Under the pieces are notes generated by a model. It was given only the letters and a program-made list of their open reading frames with translations, had not been told where the DNA came from and searched no databases. The translations under genes were made by a program, and so were the position numbers. From Burkholderiales bacterium (lineage in GTDB: Bacteria; Pseudomonadota; Gammaproteobacteria; Burkholderiales; Burkholderiaceae_C), in NCBI GenBank assembly GCA_019509985.1, contig JAEKLF010000073.1, positions 1 to 39,430 of the forward strand: a stretch of 39,430 bases of DNA. The letters run 5' to 3'. Numbering within the stretch: position 1 is the stretch's first letter; each line of letters starts with the position of its first letter. Below are positions 33,772-39,430 of the stretch, one piece after another.

Positions 33772-34437
33772 TCAGAACAAATCGATGGAGCCGCCGCTGC
33801 TGGCGACCGGCTGCACCTTCTGGATCGCGGCGCGGTCCTGCTGGACCAGCGCGTCGGTGTTGGTCGGCGCCAGGCGCTTGACCATGGCCTTGCCGCTCGC
33901 GGGCAGGAAGCAGACCTTGCGGGGATACACGTCCATCACGTCCTTGGACATGATGGGAATGCGCTCAAGCTTCAGGAAGTCGATGACGAAGTTGGTGTTG
34001 CGCTCGCCGACATTGAGCGAGTTCATGCCCGAGATGACGGCGCCACCGCCGAAGATCTTGGCTTCCATGCGGCTCTTGCTGGCGCCGCGCTTCATCATCT
34101 CGTTGATCAGCAGCTCCATCGCGTATGAGCCGTAGCGGCCCGAGTCGCCATTGCCCTCGGGCAGCATGAAGTGGTTCATGCCGCCAACCTTGGCGACGCG
34201 GTCCCACAGGCAGGCGGCGATGCAGGAACCCAGCGTCGTCATGACGAGCAGGTCTTCCTGGTCGACGAAGTACTCGCCCGGCAGGATCTTGACGGCCGCG
34301 TTCTTGAAGTGGGCGTCGTAGAAGAAGAATGAGGCCTCGCCCTGCTTGCGCGGCTGGGCCTTGAGCTGGTTGACCTTGGCGACCGCGGCCGGGTTGCCCA
34401 GGCCGATGCCGGAGGTCGAAGCGAGGGGTGTGCTCAT
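33772..34437 (-). CDS. cheD: Chemoreceptor glutamine deamidase CheD
   Basis: CheD deamidates glutamines on chemoreceptors. The 221-residue protein has the catalytic C72 in [13 protein letters not shown] and H89 in [30 protein letters not shown] and the [14 protein letters not shown] segment are further family marks. It has about 30 extra residues at the N-terminus compared with short CheD proteins. It starts 2 bp after the cheR stop and ends 11 bp before cheB, so the three genes are one operon. Confidence 0.95.
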   Translation of the reverse strand: MSTPLASTSGIGLGNPAAVAKVNQLKAQPRKQGEASFFFYDAHFKNAAVKILPGEYFVDQEDLLVMTTLGSCIAACLWDRVAKVGGMNHFMLPEGNGDSGRYGSYAMELLINEMMKRGASKSRMEAKIFGGGAVISGMNSLNVGERNTNFVIDFLKLERIPIMSKDVMDVYPRKVCFLPASGKAMVKRLAPTNTDALVQQDRAAIQKVQPVASSGGSIDLF

Positions 34438-34439
34438 GC

Positions 34440-35285
34440 TCAGACTCGCTCGTAGATGGTTTTGCCGCGCAGCTTGAACAGGTCGCGCGATTCGGTGAAG
34501 TTCTCGGAGTGCCCGACGAAGAGCAGGCCGCCCGGGCGCATGACGCGGTGGATGCGCTCCAGTACTTTGCGCTGCGTGGCCGCGTCGAAATAGATCATGA
34601 CGTTGCGGCAGAACACCATGTGGAAGGCGTCGCCGAGTTGCCACTGCGCGTCCATCAGGTTCAGCGCACGGAACTCCACCCAGCGTTGCAGCTCGGGCTT
34701 GACGCGGATCTTGCCGGAGTTGGCGCCGGTGCCGCGCATGAAGAAGTTCTTCAGCCGCGTGGCATCCAGGCCGCGCGCGTCGGCGTTGTAGACGCCGCGC
34801 TTGGCCGTGGCCAGCACGTTGGTGTCGATGTCGCTGGACACGAGCTGGACCGAGGCGCTCGGCCCCAGGGCTTCGCTGCAGGTCATCAGGATCGAATAGG
34901 GCTCCTCACCCGTGGATGCGGCGCAGCACCAGATGCGCACCGGCTTGCCCACGAAAGGCTTGAGGTCGTCCTTCAGTGCGTGGAAGTGATGCTCCTCGCG
35001 GAAGAAGGAGGTCAGGTTGGTCGTCAGGCAGTTGACGAATTCCTGCCACTCGGAAGCACCCGACGGGCCGGTCGACGACTCCAGCCACTGCAGATAGCTC
35101 CCGAAGCTCTTGTGCCCGGTCTCGCGCAAACGGCGCGACAACCGGCTGTAGACCATCGCATGCTTGCCGTCGTGCAGGCTGATGCCGGCGTGCTTGTAGA
35201 TGAGCTCGCGCACGCGGTCGAAGTCGGCCTTGCTGAAGCTGAATTCGTGATCGAGTGAATCTGTGCCGAGGTCGGGTGCGGGCAT
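34440..35285 (-). CDS. cheR: Chemoreceptor glutamate methyltransferase CheR
   Basis: CheR methylates receptor glutamates with S-adenosylmethionine. The 281-residue protein has the N-terminal helical domain with FDRVRELIYKHAGISLHDGKHAMVYSRLSRRL. The SAM-binding domain shows RIWCCAASTGEEPYSI, VSSDIDTNVLATA, FCRNVMIYFD and PGGLLFVGHSENF. The start at 35285 gives the usual CheR length. A longer form from a GTG at 35417 would include an unrelated N-terminus over a hairpin, and I do not prefer it. It is the first gene of cheR-cheD-cheB. Confidence 0.95.
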   Translation of the reverse strand: MPAPDLGTDSLDHEFSFSKADFDRVRELIYKHAGISLHDGKHAMVYSRLSRRLRETGHKSFGSYLQWLESSTGPSGASEWQEFVNCLTTNLTSFFREEHHFHALKDDLKPFVGKPVRIWCCAASTGEEPYSILMTCSEALGPSASVQLVSSDIDTNVLATAKRGVYNADARGLDATRLKNFFMRGTGANSGKIRVKPELQRWVEFRALNLMDAQWQLGDAFHMVFCRNVMIYFDAATQRKVLERIHRVMRPGGLLFVGHSENFTESRDLFKLRGKTIYERV

Positions 35286-35341
35286 GTCGAGATCAGATTT
35301 GTTGGTGCTCGCAGCAGTCCTGGCGTTGGCTCGCCGATTCT

Positions 35342-35372
35342 GCACCGCAGGGCCTTTGTACGGCCCTGGTGC
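35342..35372 (-). other. Imperfect hairpin upstream of cheR
   Basis: GCACC-GC-AGGGCC (35342-35354) pairs with GGCCCTGGTGC (35362-35372). This gives 11 pairs with a 2-base bulge and a 7-base loop TTTGTAC. It lies 57 bases upstream of the preferred cheR ATG, so it would be in the leader. There is no T tail, so it is not a simple terminator. Its role is unknown. Confidence 0.45.
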
Positions 35373-35493
35373 GAGCCAGCATAGTGCAAACAGGCTCCAG
35401 GAACGTGCCTGTTTCACGACCTGGTCCCGGGAGGGCCGCTGCTAGACTGCCCCGAAACCACAATCCCTCCATCCGCGCCCACGCCCTCATCCT

Positions 35494-36231
35494 TTGGAAC
35501 ATCGTCTGCCCGCCCCCTCCTTGATCGACGCCCAGGCGCTCGATCTGGACCAGGCCCTGCAATTGCTGCAGCAGGCCGGGGCGCTCCTTCCAGACGAGGC
35601 GCCGCACAGCGCCTCCTGGCTGCAGGCCGTGCTGGATGCGCTGTGCGACCTCTCCAGCAAGGATGCGCTGACCGGTCTCGTCAATCGCCGCAGCTTCGAG
35701 ATGGCGCTGGCGCGTGAGGTCGATCGCGTCGCCCGTTCCGGCGAGGGCGCGCTGCTGCTGATGCTCGACATCGATCACTTCAAGGCCGTCAACGATACCC
35801 ATGGCCATGGCGCGGGCGACCAGGTCATCCGGGCCGTCGCCCGAGCCGTCGAGCAGACCGTGCGGCCGATGGACCTCGTCGCCCGTGTCGGCGGCGAGGA
35901 GTTCGCCATCATCCTGCCCAACTGCGCCTCGCACGTGGGCCTGGCCGTGGCCGAGCGTGTGCGCGAGCGCGTGTCCGAGCTCAGCATCGAGATCGGCCCG
36001 GGCCAGATGCTCAACGTCACGATCAGTCTGGGCGGCGCCTTCGCGCCGCAGTGGGTGCGCTCGTCGCCGCTGCTGTGGATGGAGCGTGCCGACCGCCAGC
36101 TCTACCGCGCCAAGGCCGAAGGCCGCAACCGCGCCTGCCTCGAACCCCAGATCGATTCCCTGGTCAGCGCCGAAGAAAAGGGCATGTTGTTCGCCACTCT
36201 GAATCTCGAAACGCAACAGGACACGCCATGA
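35494..36231 (+). CDS. GGDEF-domain diguanylate cyclase
   Basis: A protein of about 245 residues, with a helical N-terminus of about 55 residues and then a GGDEF domain that makes cyclic di-GMP from two GTP. The motifs DALTGLVNRRSFE, DIDHFKAVNDTHGHGAGD and ARVGGEEFA (active-site GGEEF) are all intact. RPMD lies five residues before GGEEF, a consensus RxxD inhibitory site, so feedback control by product is likely. No signal or membrane segment is seen. The start is uncertain: the only upstream candidates are TTG codons at 35494 and 35521, since a stop lies at 35443. It lies between the divergent cheR operon and flhG, which suggests motility control. Confidence 0.88.
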   Translation: MEHRLPAPSLIDAQALDLDQALQLLQQAGALLPDEAPHSASWLQAVLDALCDLSSKDALTGLVNRRSFEMALAREVDRVARSGEGALLLMLDIDHFKAVNDTHGHGAGDQVIRAVARAVEQTVRPMDLVARVGGEEFAIILPNCASHVGLAVAERVRERVSELSIEIGPGQMLNVTISLGGAFAPQWVRSSPLLWMERADRQLYRAKAEGRNRACLEPQIDSLVSAEEKGMLFATLNLETQQDTP

Positions 36232-36289
36232 GACCTGCACGGCCGTCCGAAAGGGCTCGCACCTTAGTGCGCAGCACGAAGGTTTCTCA

Positions 36290-37102
36290 ATGACCACGAC
36301 CTCCGATCCTGCTGCCACTGCCACGTCGCCGCCGCGCCCCGGGCGTGCCGGCGCCCGCACGCTTGCCGTCACCAGCGGCAAGGGCGGCGTCGGCAAGACC
36401 TTCGTCACCGCCAACCTCGCCGCGGCACTGGCAGCGCGCGGCCAGAAGGTGCTGGTGCTGGATGCCGACCTCGGCCTCGCCAACCTCGACGTGGTGCTGA
36501 ACCTGCACCCCAAGCTGACGCTGCACGACGTCTTCACCGAAAAGGCCACGCTGGAACAGGCCATCCTGCCCGCGCCCGGTGGCTTTTCCGTGTTGCTGGC
36601 CGGCTCGGGCATGGTCGAGTATTCGCGCCTGACGCCCGAGGTGCGCGACAAGCTGCTGCACATCATCGAGCTCGTCAAACCGCGCTTCGACTGGGTGCTG
36701 CTGGACACCGGTGCCGGCATCTCCGATGTCGTGCTCTATGCCATCTCGCTGGCCACCGACGTGCTCGTCGTCGCCACTCCCGAGCCGACCTCGCTGACCG
36801 ACGCCTACGCCACCATCAAGGTGCTGGCGACCCAGCAGGAGCGCCGCCAGGTGGGCCTGGTCGTCAACCAGGCCAACCGCGTCGGCGAGGGCAAGCTGAT
36901 CTGCGGCCAGCTGCAGCAGGTGCTGCAGCGTTTTGTCGGCCCGCAACCCGGGCAGACCTTCCGGCTGGAACTCTTCGCCGAGATCAAGGCCGACCCGGCC
37001 GTCAAGCAGGCCGTGCTGAAGCGCCAGTTGATGCTGGAGCACTACCCTGGCTGCGACGCGGCCCAGGCCATCAAGGCGCTGGCCTCCAAGCTCCTTGGTT
37101 GA
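36290..37102 (+). CDS. flhG: FlhG/FleN-type MinD-family ATPase
   Basis: A 270-residue deviant-Walker ATPase. SGKGGVGKTFVTANLA carries the signature lysines K31 and K36. LDADLGLANLDVVLNLHP is the FlhG/FleN form of the Walker A' region, and DTGAGISDVVL holds Walker B. It sets flagellar number or placement with FlhF in polar flagellates. FlhF is not in the window, so a more general ParA/MinD-like role is possible. GAAGG precedes the ATG. It follows the GGDEF gene by 58 bp, so c-di-GMP signalling and flagellar control are probably co-expressed. FleN-type proteins act with c-di-GMP-binding regulators in some bacteria. Confidence 0.8.
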   Translation: MTTTSDPAATATSPPRPGRAGARTLAVTSGKGGVGKTFVTANLAAALAARGQKVLVLDADLGLANLDVVLNLHPKLTLHDVFTEKATLEQAILPAPGGFSVLLAGSGMVEYSRLTPEVRDKLLHIIELVKPRFDWVLLDTGAGISDVVLYAISLATDVLVVATPEPTSLTDAYATIKVLATQQERRQVGLVVNQANRVGEGKLICGQLQQVLQRFVGPQPGQTFRLELFAEIKADPAVKQAVLKRQLMLEHYPGCDAAQAIKALASKLLG

Positions 37103-37106
37103 ACTG

Positions 37107-37236
37107 GAGCCCCTCGCCCAGTCTCGCCGCGCTGAACGCGGGCGTTCCTGGTCGGTCCCCCTGGGGGACGGCGATGCATGCGGCGTTAAGCCGCATGCAC
37201 ATCGCCCGCGGCCCGGCTTGGGAGCGGCCCGGCGCT
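37107..37236 (+). repeat. Dispersed intergenic repeat with structured centre, copy 2
   Basis: This copy has the same start, blocks and end as 24611-24723. It also contains CGCCGCGCTGAACGCGGGCG, which copy 1 lacks. The central hairpin (37170-37206) pairs ATGCGGC with GCCGCAT around GTTAA, flanked by GGCGATGC and GCACATCGCC. The inner stem bases differ from copy 1 at several paired positions while pairing is kept. It fills the gap between flhG and the truncated haemoglobin gene. Confidence 0.7.
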
Positions 37237-37270
37237 TGGTCCGCGACTGCTTTGCGCGTTGGGGGCGCCT

Positions 37271-37663
37271 ATGGACTTGAACGCAAGCACCGCCTTCGAG
37301 TGGATCGGCGGCGAGGCGCGCGTGCGCGAACTCGTCGACCGCTTCTACGACCTGATGGACCTTGAGCCCGCCTACGCTCAATTGCGCGCGGTGCATGGCG
37401 ACTCGCTCGATGCTGCGCGTGACAAGCTGTTCTGGTTCCTGAGCGGCTGGCTGGGCGGGCCCGACCACTACATCAGCCGCTTCGGCCACCCGCGGCTGCG
37501 CGCGCGGCACATGCCGTTTCGCATCGGCATCGCCGAGCGCGATCAGTGGCTGGCCTGCATGGGCCAGGCCATGCAGGAAACCGGGGTGGACCCGGCCCTG
37601 CAGGCCCGTCTGGCCGAGTCCTTCGCGGGCACGGCCGACTGGATGCGCAACGTCGGCGCCTGA
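37271..37663 (+). CDS. Group II truncated haemoglobin
   Basis: A 130-residue 2-over-2 globin. It has VRELVDRFYDLMD (B helix, with the distal B10 tyrosine), LFWFLSGWLGGPDHYISRFGHPRLRARHMPF (E-F region, with the proximal histidine in RARHMPF) and the G-helix tryptophan in ERDQWLACM, all marks of group II (trHbO). Group II globins bind O2 and NO and are linked to NO or oxidative-stress tolerance. Start ATG 37271 is preferred; a TTG 12 bases earlier is in frame. It follows the repeat and may have its own promoter. It converges on the TonB-like gene, with a 7-bp GC stem around its stop codon. Confidence 0.92.
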   Translation: MDLNASTAFEWIGGEARVRELVDRFYDLMDLEPAYAQLRAVHGDSLDAARDKLFWFLSGWLGGPDHYISRFGHPRLRARHMPFRIGIAERDQWLACMGQAMQETGVDPALQARLAESFAGTADWMRNVGA

Positions 37664-37686
37664 GCCGGCGCCGCACAGCCGTCAGG

Positions 37687-38322
37687 TCATTCGAGCCTGA
37701 ACGCGAAGTCCTGCTGGAACGACGCGTCGCCCTGGCACTGGTAGCCGCCCAGCGCGGACTCCACCGAGCGCTGCAATGCCCGCTTGGACTTGCCGTCCAG
37801 CGCGCCCTGGAGCACGCTGAACTCGGTACCGACCACACGGCCGCCGCGCACCGTGGCGACAACGTGCAGCACCGCCTCGCCAGCCCAGTTCAGCACGGGC
37901 ACCTCGGGCCTGGGCATCACCGAGCAAACGGCGCCTGGCGTCAGGACCTGGGGTTTGACGACGGTGGGCGGTTGTGTGACGGCGGGCCCGGCGGGAATCG
38001 GCCGGTCCGTCGGCGGCGTGGCCTTGGCGGTGGGGTCGAAGACGGTCGGCTCCGGCGTGATGGTCGGTTCGTTGGGAATGGGAATCGGCGGCATCGGCAC
38101 ATTGACGATGACCGGCGCGTCGACCTTCCGCTTGGGCTCGTCCGGCGGCGGCGGTTTCGGTGTTTCGCGCACGTCCACGACCTTGATGGGGCCTGGCGGC
38201 TTGGCTGTCGGCTTGACGATGAACGCCATGCTCAGCGCCGTGATCGCGACTGCATGGACCGCAACAACAAGGCCGATGCCCATGTAACGGGCGGGCGCGG
38301 GTGAGTGGCGGGACAGTTCCAT
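37687..38322 (-). CDS. TonB-like energy-transducer protein
   Basis: A 211-residue protein. The N-terminal anchor (about 14-36, MGIGLVVAVHAVAITALSMAF) contains a histidine (H23), as in TonB. A Pro-rich spacer follows (ETPKPPPPDEPKRKV, then PMPPIPIPNEPTITPEPT), and a C-terminal TonB-like domain with VPVLNWAGEAVLHVVATVRGGRVVGTEFSVLQG. Two cysteines (VCSVMP and GYQCQG) could form a disulfide. It would link proton-motive force to outer-membrane receptors such as the two in this window. No exbB or exbD is adjacent. GAGGAG precedes the ATG at 38322, so the longer upstream reading is not used. Confidence 0.8.
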   Translation of the reverse strand: MELSRHSPAPARYMGIGLVVAVHAVAITALSMAFIVKPTAKPPGPIKVVDVRETPKPPPPDEPKRKVDAPVIVNVPMPPIPIPNEPTITPEPTVFDPTAKATPPTDRPIPAGPAVTQPPTVVKPQVLTPGAVCSVMPRPEVPVLNWAGEAVLHVVATVRGGRVVGTEFSVLQGALDGKSKRALQRSVESALGGYQCQGDASFQQDFAFRLE

Positions 38323-38467
38323 GGGCTCTTCTCCTCGGGCGGGTGGAAAACCGGGCGTCGCGCGCAAGCTGCGCTTTGAACCCAGGCTAACCCGGCCGGT
38401 GGAAGCCGGTCAACCGGGGCGTCAGCATGTGTCAGCCGCGCGACGGCGGCCATGCGTCAGCGCCTCG

Positions 38468-39115
38468 TCAGGGCGTGCCGCTGAGCAGCACCATCAACGC
38501 GCCGGCGCCGCCATCGCTGGCACGGGCCTGCACGAAGGCCAGCACCTCGGTCTTCTGCACCAACCAGCGCCGCACGCGGCCTTTGAGCACCGGCTCGCGG
38601 CCCGGCGAGCCGTGGCCCTTGCCGTGCACGACGCGCACGCAGCGCAGGCCACGGCGCGCGCTGTCGTGGATGAACTGGCCCAGCGCCTCGCGCGCGGCGT
38701 CGCGGCGCAGGCCGTGCAGGTCGAGCTGGGCCTGCAGTGCCCAGTGGCCGCGGCGCAGCTTGCGCACGACTTCGACGGCAATGCCTTCGCGGCGGAAGGA
38801 CAGGGTCTCGTCGGTGTCCAGCAGCGTGTCCACGTCGATGTCGTCGGACAGTGCCTGCAGCAGCACGGCGCGCTCGTCGGCCTCGCGCTGGCGGGGTTCG
38901 GGCGCCGGCCGCTCAAGGTCGTGCAGCACGAGGTCGATACGGCGCAGCGGGGTGACGGGGCCGACCGTCAACTCGAAGACGCGCCGCTCCTGCTCCGCCA
39001 GGCGCAATGCTGCCGCGACACGCTCGCGTTCGATCTCGGCCGCCAGCCGCGCCGCGGCCAACTCGCGAGCCAACGGCTTCAAGTCGGCCAGGCTGCGCAC
39101 GACGGGCTTGCTCAC
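38468..39115 (-). CDS. Smr-domain protein
   Basis: A 215-residue protein with a helical N-terminal part rich in Ala, Arg and Glu, and a C-terminal Smr domain. The Smr motifs are [22 protein letters not shown] (DLHG) and [13 protein letters not shown] (HGKGxG). Smr domains are nucleases or nucleic-acid binders, as in the C-terminus of MutS2; this stand-alone type resembles YdaL/SmrA/SmrB, where SmrB cuts mRNA at collided ribosomes. The exact subgroup is not decided here. It starts with GTG overlapping the radC stop (39112-39115), so both genes are coupled. Confidence 0.85.
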   Translation of the reverse strand: MSKPVVRSLADLKPLARELAAARLAAEIERERVAAALRLAEQERRVFELTVGPVTPLRRIDLVLHDLERPAPEPRQREADERAVLLQALSDDIDVDTLLDTDETLSFRREGIAVEVVRKLRRGHWALQAQLDLHGLRRDAAREALGQFIHDSARRGLRCVRVVHGKGHGSPGREPVLKGRVRRWLVQKTEVLAFVQARASDGGAGALMVLLSGTP

Positions 39116-39430
39116 AGCAGCCCCCGTTCGGCGAAGGACACGACCTCGTTCGTACCGACGACGAGATGGTCGACGACGCGCACGTCCACCAAGGCCAGTG
39201 CCTGGCTGAGCTGGCGGGTCAGCAGTTCGTCGGCCCGAGAGGGCTCGGCGTGGCCGCTCGGGTGGTTGTGCGCCAGGATGGCCGCGCCGGCGCCCAGCGC
39301 GAGCGCGCGCTTGACGACTTCGCGCGGATGCACCGTCGTCGATGCGAGCGTGCCCTGGAACAGCGTCTCCATCGCGATCAGCTTCAACTGGGCATCGAGG
39401 AAGAGCACGGCGAAGACTTCGTGGCCCAGG
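39112..39430 (-). CDS. radC: RadC-family JAB/MPN-domain protein, partial
   Basis: The frame continues past the right edge, so about 106 C-terminal residues are seen. It has [18 protein letters not shown], then [12 protein letters not shown], and the JAMM metal-binding motif [15 protein letters not shown], and ends SFAERGLL. RadC proteins are widespread and were once linked to DNA repair, but their true function is unsettled. The N-terminal helix-hairpin-helix half is missing from the window. It is coupled with the Smr gene downstream. Confidence 0.92.
   Translation of the reverse strand, partial: LGHEVFAVLFLDAQLKLIAMETLFQGTLASTTVHPREVVKRALALGAGAAILAHNHPSGHAEPSRADELLTRQLSQALALVDVRVVDHLVVGTNEVVSFAERGLL

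Noticed and set aside
37654..37673. Terminator around the truncated haemoglobin stop codon
   Set aside because: The 7-bp GC stem is perfect but has no T tail and overlaps the coding end; too weak to call.

Overview
The window is a 39.4 kb GC-rich chromosomal segment of a betaproteobacterium, most likely a Burkholderiales member near Roseateles, Mitsuaria, Pelomonas or Rubrivivax. This is inferred from protein style, the hemC-hemD-hemX-hemY order, the spoT-rpoZ-gmk-yicC / rph-rdgB-hemW neighbourhood, a PEP-CTERM protein and GC-rich intergenic repeats. I see no phage, IS element, plasmid or CRISPR signature. Both ends cut a gene: a TonB-dependent receptor at the left and radC at the right.

Region 1 (1-6.25 kb) is an accessory locus. 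It holds the tail of a TonB-dependent receptor, a hairpin terminator, then a tight plus-strand operon: flavin-dependent halogenase-like protein, SapC-family protein, cupin/JmjC-like Fe(II) oxygenase, and a second flavin halogenase fused to a C-terminal DUF6445-like domain that carries an apparent HxD...H...R (2-oxoglutarate oxygenase type) residue set. A small ABM-fold monooxygenase converges on its 3' end. This is the best candidate for an undescribed system: receptor-linked uptake plus halogenation and hydroxylation of an unknown substrate.

Region 2 (6.6-10.9 kb) is the tetrapyrrole operon hemC-hemD-hemX-hemY followed by tRNA-Arg(ACG) with its own promoter and terminator. Region 3 (11.2-15.2 kb) holds a PEP-CTERM exported protein and a large secreted subtilisin-like protease, each with a terminator. 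Region 4 (15.2-22.3 kb) has an AMACR-type CoA-transferase family III enzyme, divergent greB, then a minus-strand pair: a large TonB-dependent receptor and a secreted Sel1-repeat protein, placed between greB and spoT.

Region 5 (22.3-31.3 kb) is housekeeping: spoT, rpoZ, gmk and yicC on the minus strand, divergent from a Ser/Thr kinase, a PP2C phosphatase, rph, rdgB and hemW. Region 6 (31.3-37.7 kb) has a LysR regulator divergent from a small exported protein, then cheR-cheD-cheB on the minus strand, divergent from a GGDEF diguanylate cyclase, a FlhG/FleN-type ATPase and a truncated haemoglobin. Region 7 (37.7-39.4 kb) has a TonB-like protein, an Smr-domain protein and partial radC, all minus.

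Four gene-flanking repeats share a GC-rich end sequence. Two of them (24.6 and 37.1 kb) carry a hairpin whose stem bases differ between copies but stay paired, which suggests that the structure itself is conserved.
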